Origin: Chloromonas sp. AAM2
Taxonomy: Eukaryota > Chlorophyta > Chlorophyceae > Chlamydomonadales > Chlamydomonadaceae
Reading direction: 5' to 3'
Assembly (NCBI GenBank): GCA_004335635.1
Contig: QAXH01005654.1
Location: forward strand, 1 to 64,000
Length of the DNA stretch: 64,000 bases
Made by a program: the position numbers and the translations under genes. The notes beneath the pieces are model-generated. The model was not told where the DNA came from and searched no databases. It was given only the letters and a program-made list of their open reading frames with translations. This document shows, in pieces, positions 9,174 through 20,508 of this stretch; the stretch's first letter is position 1; every line of letters begins with the position of its first letter.

Positions 9174-12100
9174 TCAACTTGTTGTTGTCTCCTTCTTTCC
9201 AAACACCACAAAGAATGGGTTGAGCATGTTCTGCTTGTTGTAGACCACTGGTTGCTCTTTCATTAGGATCGTCTGCACAAGCAGCATGCAGGCACAGCAG
9301 AGGATTTTGCCAAGCCAGACAGCAATCAAGGTAAGCGACATGCTTAACACCAAGCCTGCAGCAAAAGCTTCCAGCTGGCCTTGTGCAGGCCATTACGTGA
9401 ACGTTGCATGCTTCTTACAGCGCTCCTGACCCCGCCGCACCTTCCAGTCTTCTAGCGCCTTGCCCGTGCTGTCGCATGCGCCCGCCTGCATCACCGCCCC
9501 ACCCGCCTCCCTGACGATGATGTCCGCTGCGGCCGTGTCCCACTCGCACGTGGGCGCCAGCCTGCACTCACACACACACACACAAAAAAAAAAACATGCT
9601 GGGCTTCATGTACAGGTCCAAGCATAGAAAAGGCACGTGCTTTGCATGTGGCTCAGGCAGTCTTTGTGCTTGGTTGTAATCAGACGTTTCAGCCAGTGTT
9701 GGGCGCCAGAATACAAACGTACCTCGGGTAGATGTGAGCGCTGCCCTCGGCCACCATGAGCAGCTTCAGAGATGACCCAACCTGTGGAGCAAGTGGCGAG
9801 CATTCACTGACCTGAGAAACAAGGGCTCCAGCACCTGGGTGTCCTGCATTTTCATGCACTGAGGCCTTGAAAGAGTCATGCCACATCGTGCCAACGCTCT
9901 GAAACTCGTCTCACCTGCAGAAACTCTGGTGTCTTGAACAGCTCAATGAACTCCTTGGTCTCTGCGGACAGGTGGCTGCTGCTGCCGACCAGCTTGAGGC
10001 CTGGACTGTCCACCCTGCATTGAGGGGAAGCAATAACCAGATCAGTCAGAACAATGCAACTACATTGAAGGGCCAGTAAGACCACTGACAGCCATTTGGA
10101 CCCATATTCACAGCAGCCCAGCGTCTATGTGCAGACATGCCGTTCCCCATGCATTGGCAGTCAAACCCAGCCCGTGCACTGTTCATTTTATTCTGGGGAC
10201 ACGAGCGCCTGCTGAGGCTAGCATACACGTGTAGGTGATGCGAGTCAGTGCCAGCCGGTCCTCACTTGAACTTGGCTGCATGGATTTGCGTTTGTTTCCC
10301 GGCAGCCCGCAGCCATGCGCCTTGGCCCTGCACAGCCCAGTATGTCTTGGCCTGGCAGGGTACGTGGACCACTCCCAAGACTGGCACATCCCCCTTGATG
10401 AGCGCAATGTTGACCGTGAACTCCCCGTTCCGCTTGAGGAATTCCTTGGTGCCGTCCAGCGGGTCGATCAGCCAGAAGTACTGGTAATTCTGCGACCAAC
10501 AGCAGACGTAAGGAGGCGCCATCATTTGCGCGTTGCTGCCACCGCTTGCAGCCAGCCAGTGCAGCCCATTGCAATGTAATAAATGCAGATCAAAACTGGG
10601 TCTCTCACCTTGCGGACATCGTATGGCATCAGGCGGTTCTCTTCCGAGACAATGGGGATGTGCGGGGTTAGGCGCTGCAAGCACATGCGCAGTAAGCAAT
10701 ACAGGTTGTCATGCACGTTGTATGGTTCAGCAGTTCCTGGAGCAGCATGCGTGTGTGTTTGCTCTGACTTCCTGCAAACACTACCAGCTGGGGCAGCAGG
10801 CTGCAGGCGAATACAAGTCATTGTATGTGGTGCTCGCCCACGGCATGCCATCACCGGGCTTTGCTGGCAGGTCCCTCGTTGATGGCAGTCACTGTGTGCG
10901 TGGTCGCCCTGGGCACTGCGGCACTGGCTCTGCGTTCAGCGAACCTCTAGGCAGTGGGACACTGGACTGAGCAGCATGTGTTTGGTTGATGGACCTTTGT
11001 GCTGTGGTCACCCTGAGAATGAGGGCTCGCTCATGTGACACTGGCGCTCCCCGTCAGGTCAGGGGCAGGGGCTCAACCAGGTAATGTTTGTGACCTGTCG
11101 ATTTCTGCCGCAGCGCTATTCTATGCCACTGCCAAATGCAAAGGCAAGGCCCCCTGGGGCCTGGCCTCGCCCAGTACAACATGCAGCGACTACAGGCTGC
11201 GGCCGCCAGGAAGGAAGCTGCTGCAGCCGCGGCAACAGCGCCAGCCAGAGCAGCAGCATCTGTCCAATCAGCAGGCGCAGCGCCAGCACATCAGGAAGCA
11301 GCCGCCACGGCGGCAGCGCCAGCATCAACAACCGCGCTGGGCAGCGGCTCCCTTGGTGCATCTCCCGGAGGGCGCACTGGCATGACTACTCGCGCCCAGG
11401 CCAAGGGAGGACAGAAGACAGAGGCGCACATGGCAGTTGGAAGGCAGGGTTTTTGGAGGCGGTGGTGTTATGGCCCCCCATTCTGTACTAGTCTGGCTCC
11501 CCATGACAACAGGACAATTTGTTGGCTGCAAGGTTTTTCCAGCCAGACCCAAGCTTTTTCCCTTGCAGTCTGCAGATGTGCCCTGTCAAAACAGCGAACC
11601 ACATGCATCTACATGCTGCATGCTTGCCTACCATGCAATGTGGTATGTCTCTGTTAGGGATTGCTGGAAACACATCAGTTGCAATGCAAGGCCAACGCCA
11701 GAGGGCAATGACTGGGCTTTGCCTAACCAGCAACTTCTTCTTCCCTTCTTTGGCTCTGAAACAGACCTTCCAGAGGACCTGAACCCGGCATGTTCTTGAT
11801 TTTTGGGGCATCATGCCCATGCTTTGTTTAGGCTGGTGATGTTTGCTGCTGCTGGGCGCCTAGCTGGTTGGTCCTGCGGTACTGTGGGTTGAACCATGAT
11901 AAGATATGTAATGATAATGAATATGAAATCCGCTCATGTGAAACTGTCACGTCAGGTCAGGGGCAGGGGCCAAGGCTCAACCAAGTAATGCTGCTATTTC
12001 TGTCGTGTCTACCGGCGTGACAGGACTCAAACAGGATTGACGTGGCAGGATTGAGAATGAACATGGCAGGTTGACGCAGCAGAATTCAGCAGCAGTGCTT

Positions 12101-12561
12101 ACTTGACAACCTTAAGCTCAAACCCATGGATTTCACTGGATCTATTCATGCGTGTCATGGATGAGCTGTTGCCAACAAGTGCGACACACTTAAGCCCAAG
12201 CACAATGGTCATAAGGCACAGTGGTACATTATGAGAACAGGTACACACCGTGAGATTCTCACAGATGACGCGGTTGGCCTCGCGGTCGGCCAAGGTCAAG
12301 GGGGAGCTGTCTGATTTCAGCTCCACTTCCCACTTCGAGACATCTGAGTTATATATGTTGAGGATGGCCCGCCCTGCCGTCTCAGCTGTTGTGATGATGT
12401 CCTCTGCATGACCACAGTTTCAAATCACGACCTCTAGAACGTAGGCTGTGCCAATGTTGCACGATAATGCAGCAACACCTACCGCACACAACATCGGTCG
12501 ACAGCTTCAACTCCACAACGTAGTTAGGATTTGCCTGTGGGACGCTCGACGTGTTACCCAT
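9174..12561 (-). CDS. CysQ: CysQ/SAL1-type 3'(2'),5'-bisphosphate nucleotidase
   Basis: A Li+-sensitive, Mg2+-dependent phosphatase of the inositol monophosphatase superfamily that converts 3'-phosphoadenosine 5'-phosphate to AMP, relieving sulfur assimilation and signalling. Eight exons on the minus strand: 12561-12483, 12403-12249, 10674-10609, 10489-10266, 10014-9915, 9781-9723, 9561-9441, 9272-9174; 300 aa. All metal-site motifs are present: IPIVSEEN, WLIDPLDGTKEFLKRNGEF, SSSHLSAETKEF, VAEGSAHIYPR and EWDTAAADIIVREAGG; the C-terminus is PVVYNKQNMLNPFFVVFG. The bacterial-CysQ style KEFLKRNGEFTVNIAL separates it from animal BPNT1. The N-terminus MGNTSSV fits an N-myristoylation signal instead of a transit peptide. 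Intron 3 (about 1.57 kb) is unusually long and holds a block flanked by direct repeats. Confidence 0.93.
11028..11990. repeat. ~60-bp direct repeats bounding a 960-bp block inside a CysQ intron
   Basis: Two similar segments in the same orientation occur at 11028-11086 and 11931-11990. Both start cgctcatgtga and continue with gtcaggtcaggggcagggg and ctcaacca(a/g)gtaatg. The block between them holds a plus-strand Ala-rich open frame (from ~11136; QRLQAAAARKEAAAAAAT, later MTTRAQAKGG) antisense to CysQ. The arrangement looks like an insertion with terminal direct repeats, or a segmental duplication. Confidence 0.6.
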
Positions 12562-13070
12562 TCAAAGATCTAGTTTTACGACTGCTCAGCTGAGGATCTG
12601 GCACGCGCGGTGGGTTTCCGCCTTCAACGAGGCTCCAAGCATATAGCAGCCTGTGCAAGCAGCCTCACGGCCCGTCCCAGAGCAGAAACCCAGAGAAGTC
12701 GGTCACATGAGTGACACACGTGTTCTTAACTGCATCAGCACGTCGTACTCCGAGCAATGCACCAGCATGGCACTTGAAGCATGCGGCGGAAGGCGCGGCA
12801 TGTTGTATTGTGAATGTTTTCACGGAGAGTACTTGGGGACACTGAGTGCAGGTGCAGCCTCTAACGTCACTGTTGAAGTGAATGCTACGCAGCCCAATCT
12901 ATCAAACTATCAAAGAGATCAGGAAAATTTTCTGCAGTTGGTCTGCATGCCAGTTCCTTGACCACGGAGACTATTTCCACGAGCTATTTGCTCAGTACCT
13001 CACCTGGCTGTGACGCGGCCAGCATTATTTACACTGGCTGACGCACTACACGCGATCTTCAATGCCAACT

Positions 13071-13206
13071 GCTAACCGCTGCATCACAGTGACTGTTATG
13101 CACTGTTGTATGCGATTACAAGCTGCAGGCAACGCATGTCCTGCATCATGTGTAGCACCTGTGCTTTCAATAAGGTGGCTAAGCACCTTTCAATCCGTGG
13201 TTCTGG
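13071..13206 (+). repeat. Arm 1 of a ~136-bp inverted repeat (partner 20266-20402)
   Basis: The reverse complement of 20266-20402 matches this segment over nearly its full length, from gctaaccgctgcatcacag to caatccgtggttc, with a few substitutions and one short divergent patch. The arms are 7 kb apart and enclose the UVR-SnoaL and RAB5IF-like genes. Confidence 0.75.
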
Positions 13207-14033
13207 CAGTGATGCGGCAGACATGCTGTTAGCATCGTGATCTGCAGGTCCTGCAGGCGGGGTTCAGCTGAGGACACCAAGTTCGAGCACCTGAACAATC
13301 CCCGGTTGGAATCCCTCCTCTCATGTAATTGGCCAGCTAGTTGGTTTGTGGCTTCTCCCTCACCGCCCCCCTGTGTTGCGGAGCAAGGCACAACAAGCGC
13401 AGTCACAGCAGCAAGCGCAGCAGGCCATGAAGCACCAGGGACTGGAGCCCCTCCAGAGGTAGAGCAAGCGCTGAAAGACCCTGCAAATTACGTGCAAGGT
13501 TGAGACGAATGATACAGTCAGACAATGACAGACAGTTGACTGAGGGACAGTCACATTCTGTAGAATGATGGGTAAATTCTGGCAAAATTTTGCAGAGACC
13601 CGTATTTGTTTTGTGGATGCAATCGGACTGACATGTTGAGACATGACGTTCGAGATACAATGAGCATTAAACCATGCATTTTGTCAGGCCCACAAATCCA
13701 CGGAAACAGTGCTAGTATGACATGGAATTGATGATCTTTGGAAGTCAGGGCATTGATATCGAGCCAGCAGCAACTCCAAAAAGTTCTGGGACAGTTTACA
13801 GAATGCCATTGAAACCAGTGTGACGACAGGGAAGCCCGTGAAAGCAGGGTTTATGCCAGAGTACAAGGTCCAGGGCTAGTCACGGAGATAGGGGCTCATG
13901 ACATTTTAGTTTCAGTCGGTGGCCAACAAAACTTGCCACGTCCACAGTCCAATTCCCCGAGGTCTGAGCAGCCGAGAGGCATTCAAGCTGTTTGCGGGTT
14001 TGCATATGCATGACTTCACAACAAGTTTTGCGG

Positions 14034-14195
14034 GGCGAGGGAAGGCTCCAGTTGTATTACCATTGTCAGGGGCATCTCCATGGTCTCATTTGTGCATGGC
14101 AAGACACAACTGTCCTTGTGGAGATGTCGTCCGAAGTGATATCAAACCCACTTTGAAGTTGGTTTTAATGACCGCGTGTAGTGTGTCAGCCCGTG
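14034..14195 (+). repeat. Copy 1 of a ~160-bp direct repeat (partner 20509-20669)
   Basis: Both copies begin gcgagggaaggctccagttg, contain catctccatggtctcatt and acaactgtccttgtggagat, and end near gtcagcccgt. Identity is high, with scattered substitutions. No coding frame is shared across the two copies. Confidence 0.75.
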
Positions 14196-14717
14196 TAAGG
14201 CCCAGGCGCTGTGGCACAGGCTGCACGAGCTTGACCAATTGAGTGGCACCAGCTTGTAATTTATTGCTGGAGCATGCTGGGTCATGCTGCCAGGGCTCAC
14301 CTTGCTGACTCAGTGTACCAATGTGTGCCGAGTTCTGCATACACAGTGTTCTAGTACCCGCAAGTATTTCAAGAAATGAAGACGTTCTCAGGCAGGACTG
14401 GTTGAGTTATAGAGTGGACGCCATCTAGCGTGATTGAGGACAGCGAGCGACATGTGCCGAACCACCATGTGGGGCAACCCATGCCCCCTACCTGAGCTAT
14501 CCGATTCCTCTCACTAGTGGGAATTGAACTACTGGCGTTAGGGTCCGCTTGAGAAATACTTGCTTGACCTCTAATAACTTGACCATGATCCCGACTTACA
14601 GATTGGGACCAACCAAGCACGGCCGTGAAAACCTCAGTAAGCACCAGAACACTCAGGCACTGAAAGCCTAGCCTACCACTACCTACAACAGGCGACAGCA
14701 GGGCAGGCAAAAACAGC

Positions 14718-14760
14718 GCATCGATTTCATATATATATGTATTTACACGCATCGATTTCA
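14718..14760. repeat. 12-bp direct repeats flanking a 19-bp TATA-like segment
   Basis: The sequence gcatcgatttca occurs at 14718-14729 and again at 14749-14760. Between the copies lies the reverse complement of the 19-mer found at 40-58. The layout resembles a target-site duplication around a tiny insert or an excision scar. Confidence 0.6.
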
Positions 14761-15398
14761 TTCAGGGATGAAAGAGTCTGGGTCCACATGATGTGGTCCG
14801 AAAACCAGCAGAGGTTCTGAAAGATGAAAGATAAACCATGCCTATCGGCCTGATCTGGCTTCTGGTTGTTACCCTGGGGTCTGGAGGCATGGTGGTTGGG
14901 TCATGCTTTGCCTGTTGCTTTGTCTCTGTGTTCCTCCTGAGGTTACCTGGTTGCCAGCCTCTCTCTCTCTCTCTCAAACCACCATGAGAAGCACTGCTTC
15001 GTGGCACGAGCGTCATGCCAAACCAAACAAATACAAAGTCAAATCAACGCAACCTGTCAAGCTAGCCGCACATCGGTCATGTAAGTCCTTGGTGAAGCTG
15101 CTTTAGGTGGATTTGTTTTACCGACTGCAATGGTTATTGTGCTTCACAGTCTGCCAGGCAACTGACATCAACAGCAGTAGCTGAGCTAACGCCACATCCG
15201 TGCTGCTCGCCTGATGATATCACAGCTGAGCTGGCAGCAGAGGGTGCAAGTGGCGATTACATTATGGTTCAAAGGCACATGCCAGCTTCACCTTTCTGGC
15301 TATACTTAAAGGTGGCCCAACAAACTCGGGTCCTGCAGACTGACAACCATCAATTCGGTGTGCACAGCACTGCCACAGCTCACTGACTAAACAACAAA

Positions 15399-15452
15399 GT
15401 GGACGACCATAGATCAAGTGGACGACCATAGATCAAGTGGACGACCATAGAT
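15399..15452. repeat. Tandem repeat, 19-bp unit, almost three copies
   Basis: The unit gtggacgaccatagatcaa is repeated head-to-tail, the last copy being incomplete. There are no spacers, so it is a microsatellite-class tandem repeat and not a CRISPR array. Confidence 0.85.
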
Positions 15453-16088
15453 AACTCGGCACATGAATGGTGGGGCACTGACGTGGAGAAGGGGGACCAA
15501 ATGTGCAGGTTTGCTGCACCTACTGACAGCAACTTTGTAACTGGACTCAGCATCAAGGCCACTGCCAAGAAATGTTGCAAACTGGGCCTGCGTGTGCCAC
15601 CATCGAGGAGTCCAGGTGTCACAGTCCATCTTGTGAGCTGCAACACTTGCACCACACCACTGGTAACTACAACGCCCAACGCAGGTCAGAGAGCATTGTG
15701 GGAGCGTACAACCTAGAACAGCTGTTGGATCTGGGGATTCGTAATGGCACATTAAAGCTAGTCCAAGGCAACTGCTGGCAACTCAGCACTGCCAGTTGCT
15801 GACGCGCACAGGCGGGCCTGCAGCAACCAGTAAGCCCTCGACAAGGGAACCAGTGCCAGCGACAGGACAACCTGAATTCTACCAGCTTTTGAACCACACC
15901 TAACCGGTCGTGCGTAGGAAAGTTCCTGGATTCTACTTGCTTTCATCTAAGGGGCATGCATTTTTAACTAGAGGAATTGCTTACCCAGAGGACTTCCCCT
16001 TGTGAAGCCGTTCTAGCCAGAGCTCTCAACATACAACCCACTGCTTCATATATGTGTCAATCAACTGCTGGGCAAGCTGACATGGCTC

Positions 16089-18153
16089 TCAAGCAAAGCC
16101 GCGGAAGCGCTTGCGTGGCGGTGTCGGGCCGCCCATGTGAAGAACCAACATCCATTTACCGCGCTGCTTCTCAAAAATGTTTGTGGCACATATTCTGCAA
16201 GCGCACAGGCAACACAACAGATACGGTCTGAGCAGCGGCACACGCCTTACAATGTATACACACAGCATGAACCGCCACACACTGTCTAGCCAAAGCACCC
16301 CCGCCTCAACAGACGCGGCCCTGTACCTGGTGGGTGTGGCACTCACTGTCCTCTGCTGTCATCCGCATCAATGACTTCCACACACGTGACATATGCGCTT
16401 GTGTCTGACGCCCATATGCGCACGTCCTCCAGGTCCAGCTTGAACGCACGCGGCCGGACGCCCGAGAGCACACTGCGCCAACTCTCCAACACCTGGAAAA
16501 GCAGGCATGGGAGTGAAAGCACCTCGTAAGTCAGCTGCTGTTGCGAGCACAAGCGGGTCCAACATAGCTGTGCAGGCCTTGCCCTGAAAAGCACGATGTG
16601 CAAAACAAAGGCGGCTGCTAAGCTAAATAAAGGCAGCAGCTGAGCAAGCTCTACTCAGTGTCCTGAGCAAGGGCGCTGCAGGAGGGCAAGTCAGGCTCTC
16701 AAGTGCTCGGCACATGTTGAGGGTGCATTGCACTCTAACAGAATCACTAGATTTCGCTCTATTAGATTCTATCACTAGACTCTCTTAGGTTCTATTTTAG
16801 ACCATCGGCTAGAGTCAAGAGTTCTAAAAACGACAGAAAACCGTCATTACAGCCGATTTTCAGCAGTGTGGCCCTCGCTGAGGAGGAGTTTGAGCAGTTT
16901 GAGGAGGGGATTGGGACGCGGTCATGGCTCGTGCGGCACTGAGGCTAGCCAGGCCAGCAGAAGACCCCAAAGCCGTCTTAGCTTGTTTGCCTTGAGGTCT
17001 AGGGTAGTCGCCGCTCAACAGTAACCGCTGCTCAGCAGCGGTTGAGGCAAACCCGGTTGCATTGGTGTTTTTACAAGCCTAGTTGGGAATTTGAGCACAT
17101 TCATATGCAGGCCTTGCTCATGCGCAAGTTTGACAAAGGAATGCGTGCAAAACAATGGATGGATGGTCCGTTATTGGCTTAGTAGAAGGACGGAGCAATC
17201 ATCCGCACCCACCGGATCAACTATTCACTGTCCCACGGGCTGCAGGTTGAGACCTGGTTCGTGAAACCCAGGGCATGGCGTAACATAACCACGGGCAATC
17301 CGAATCCGAAGAGAACATTGGAAGCGGACACAAATAGAAGCCGTTTCTTCAAATCTATCTAATACAAGACTCTGATACTTTCTAATAAATTCTAATATGG
17401 CCCCTCGGCACTCTAGACAGTGCACCCGACACATGTTCCGCTCACAGCTTCCCGGCCGGCAATGCAGTCCGCGCCCGGATGAATGACGGACACGTGCTCT
17501 CCTTCGCCCCATACCGCTTCCATTTCCTGTAGACATAAACACATGTTCAGCAGTACAACAGTGACCTCTCAGTCACTTGAGTCAGGTGTAGGCAAGCAGA
17601 AAAGAGGAATACTGTTGTCGGCGCGTGAGTCAAGCATGCCGTTTGTGCATTGATTGCGCCGCCGGAGCACACTACTAGTGCAGATGTACGGCACCCCCAG
17701 AGTGCATCATTAACGTAGATGCCACCAGGCAGAACTTACCTTGATGTTTCCAGAGCGGAAAGCATTATAAAAGCGTGTATTTGCATCCTCAACTGCTAAG
17801 CGGGCGTCAGAACTGCTTTGCCTGCATCAGCATCAAAGCCCATGTATCAGGCAGCCATGGTATCAGCTGATCTTGCATGTGACTGTACGAGCATCTGCTC
17901 ACTGGATGGCGTCTCTCAAGCGAGCTGCAAGTTGGTAGTCTTCCACTGCCAAAGCTGCATCAAGCTGCATGCGTAAGTCTGCAAGCGCCACGGAGTCGTC
18001 TAGTTGCGCTTTGATGGCCGTAATGGGCCGAAGGCTTCTGATGCGGCTGCGGACAACGTTTGTTCTTGCTTGCATGGCATAGCTTTTACGTCTCGAAGAG
18101 GGAAAACGCAGTGCATTCGCTTTACCAGCGGAATGAGCGAGGATATCTGCCAT
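16089..18153 (-). CDS. UVR-motif plus SnoaL/NTF2-like domain protein, probably plastid-targeted
   Basis: Five exons on the minus strand: 18153-17903, 17821-17740, 17526-17446, 16492-16347, 16194-16089; 221 aa, phases consistent. Residues ~1-50 are rich in Arg, Ser and Ala with few acids (RFPSSRRKSYAMQARTNVV), fitting a transit peptide. A UVR motif follows (DLRMQLDAALAVEDYQLAAR), the short helical hairpin known from UvrB/UvrC and plastid Clp/EXECUTER-type proteins. The remainder is a SnoaL-like NTF2 fold: NTRFYNAFRSGNIKEMEAVW, VSVIHPGADCIAGREAVLES, then IFEKQRGKWMLVLHMGGP. Precise function is unknown; UVR motifs often mediate protein contacts. It is divergent from the RAB5IF-like gene, with 259 bp between ATGs. 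Intron 3 (17445-16493) is 953 bp and carries AT-rich sequence and a 10-bp-arm palindrome at 17025-17045. Confidence 0.85.
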
Positions 18154-18412
18154 GTTGATTGATACAGTCACAAACCAATGTTGCAAGCAAGTGTGCACTA
18201 AGCTGAGGAGAGGGGAGGAAATGCCACGGTGGCAGTTACATCCAAAACGTTGGCGGTTGGGGCCAGGAGATTTGGGCACCACACTGGCTAGCGAGTCAGG
18301 CTGCACACCCTGCACGTGCGATCAGCTATATTATTGATCCTGGGCACAGGCGGCTAGCAAGACTGCAAGAAACTTGTCACAACATAACAGTGGAGTAGGG
18401 ATCACTGTAGGG
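18154..18412. promoter_or_regulatory. Shared upstream region between UVR-SnoaL and RAB5IF-like genes
   Basis: A 259-bp head-to-head gap between two ATGs, which must contain both promoters. Confidence 0.5.
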
Positions 18413-20203
18413 ATGCCTCAACGATCAAGTGCCCCAGAGGCTGCCAGGGTGTCAGTTGCAGGCACCTTGTATAAGGTGTTGAGTGAAGATGACACACACT
18501 TAACCAAGGTAGGTTGTTGCAAGGGATCAGGCGCCAATCAACGTGCACACAGCCCTGAGCAAATGTGAGCCCGCAAGCCATACTAACCACCAGTCACCTT
18601 GCACCTTACGGTGCTGCTTAACTTCTGTGATCTGTTTCCTGAATGGGAATCACCTGATTAAAAAACAAGGGTTGGTCCAGGCAGGTACAAGCTGGTACCA
18701 GAGCAAGCTGTGCGTGTCAACACGCTCTCCTTGATTTATGCCCTGCAACTGTTGCTAATCTCAGCGCACTGTGAGGCTGTCCAAACACTGGGTGACTGCT
18801 GCCACATGAGTTCGCCATGCATGTCAAACCCCTAGGGCACATGCCGACCAAATATCATGTGGGATTGGGATACTTGCAACCCATGCGTTTGCTTGCTTTG
18901 CTGCTGGCCGCAGCAAGAAGTCATGGGCGTGCTGTTTGTAGTCAAAATCCTAGTTGCTCTGGCCGTCGGGTTCACCTGCGGAGTGATGCCAGTCTTCGGA
19001 GTGCTGGGCTTTGCAGGGTGAGTTACTGATTGCGTCAATCAAGTATTGATTGGGGATGCAGAGTAATGGTGATCTGAGGTCTTCTGAGGACTAGACGTGC
19101 GCTCACAGCCAGAGTGGTGCCAGGGCATCATGGCGCTGTTGTGGGCGCCCGTGCCTTTCTGCATCCTCACTGGATTTTGAAGATGGCCGTAGCACTCCGT
19201 TGCTTGTTGCTTAGCGATAGTCTGCGGCCACCACATCACATGCTGGAGGCATACAAGCCAGCAGTCTGTCTTGCCTCACTGTCTCTGCCCTTGCCCTCTG
19301 CTTGTAGGTACGCCGCTGCCAGCGCTGTGTGCACGTTCCTGGTGTACCGAGCGGTGCTGAAGATCGATGAGGAGGAGGTGGGGGGGCATGGTGCGCTACT
19401 AGGTAAGCATGGTGCACATGCATCGATAGGTCATTTGATAACACATGCCTTGTCACTGCGAGTAAGCTTGGCATGAGCAGCCAACTGGCTCTTCGTACCC
19501 ATGGCGTTCGATTGACTTATGAGTCGCGGAAGGACAGAACAGACAGCCACGCATGTCAGAGTACACTGTGTCAACTGTTGTGTCTGCACTGAAATGACGC
19601 GTCTTGTTATCTGATTTGATAGCTGACTTGCTGTGGTGCCGCATCACGTGTAGGAGAGGATCAGAACGTGGGGCTGCCGCTGTTCATGGTGAGAGCACAC
19701 CATGCTTCTCCTGGCCAGACCATACAACGTACCTTCCTGTGCTCTGTCACAGGCCTGACTTGAGCACTCTGGTATCACCTTGGCACGTTGTCATCAGCGC
19801 ACTGCCCTACAAACTGACTAAGCTCAGGCGCTGGATGCCAATCAAGCATGCGATAAGTATTGTTCCGCTGTTTTCGCGCGCAGCTGACGTGGATTTTGAC
19901 GTACTCTACCATCTGGTGGTAGCGATGGCGCCCAAGCGTTGGAAGCAATCACTAATTTTATATATTTTGCTCAACTTGAGCGTTATAAAATGGTCAGGTC
20001 CCGGTGTCGGTGTGTCCTGATAAGAATGGCCAGACATCAGCATGTGAATGATTTGTTCCTAGGCGCCCAAGTGTGTAGAGGTCGTGTGCACATGATCCCG
20101 GCAGCTCAGGGCCACACGTGCAGCAACCTCCTGGTACAACCTGCTGCACTGCCTTGAAATCTTCAGCCCAGGCACTTGCTACACCTGGAAAGCCGGGCCT
20201 TGA
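18413..20203 (+). CDS. RAB5IF: RAB5IF/Rab5-interacting family membrane protein
   Basis: A small multi-span protein of the RAB5IF (C20orf24) family, which in animals acts in ER/mitochondrial membrane-protein insertion and respirasome assembly. Exons: 18413-18508, 18914-19017, 19308-19402, 19654-19688 and a tentative last exon 20105-20203; 142 aa. The second exon encodes a hydrophobic helix pair (GVLFVVKILVALAVGFTCGV, VFGVLGFAGYAAASAVCTFL) and the third carries the family signature LKIDEEEVGGHGALL. The start is the ATG at 18413; the upstream frame has only a TTG. The first four exons are secure. The last exon was chosen because it keeps phase and reads TSWYNLLH, like the end of the family's third helix, but it is less hydrophobic than expected and could be wrong. 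Confidence 0.75.
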
Positions 20204-20265
20204 CTGTCCGTCAATGCTGCAGTGTCACTGTGCATTGATTATACACAGACGCTTATTGCGCAACC

Positions 20266-20402
20266 TTGGGAACCACGGATTGAAAGGTGCTTGGCCACCT
20301 GATCAGGAGCACAGGTGCTACACATGATGCAGGACATGCGTTGCCTGCAGCTTGTAATCGCATATGACAGTGCATAACAGTCACTGTGATGCAGTGGTTA
20401 GC
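20266..20402 (-). repeat. Arm 2 of the inverted repeat with 13071-13206
   Basis: Reverse-complement match to 13071-13206, including the shared run tgcaggcaacgcatgtcctg read on the minus strand. Confidence 0.75.
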
Positions 20403-20508
20403 AGTTTGCTGCCACTATCACATGTCCAAGTGTTTGTCCTGGCTGGTAATCGTTGCCAGTAAGGCCAGTATTGTCAGAACTGTAGGAACGGGCACAAATC
20501 AGGCTCCA

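Larger units (their letters stand above)
12562..16088. other. 3.5-kb gene-free, repeat-bearing region
   Basis: No open frame here carries a recognisable domain. The stretch contains one arm of a 136-bp inverted repeat (13071-13206), one arm of a ~160-bp direct repeat (14034-14195), a MITE-core copy at 13782-13797, a 12-bp direct-repeat pair at 14718-14760 and a 19-bp tandem repeat at 15399-15452. It reads as accumulated mobile-element debris upstream of CysQ. Confidence 0.6.

Noticed and set aside
11136..11657. Ala-rich plus-strand frame in the CysQ intron as a gene
   Set aside because: Low complexity explains its openness in two frames; it has no domain and no splice partners.
14440..14560. 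tRNA-like pieces on the minus strand (tagctcaggtagg and agtagttcaattccc)
   Set aside because: The T-arm-like piece lies upstream of the D-arm-like piece, and no acceptor stem or anticodon arm can be folded in the right order.
15399..15452. Regularly repeated 19-mer as a CRISPR-like array
   Set aside because: Units are directly head-to-tail without spacers, in a eukaryotic intergenic region.
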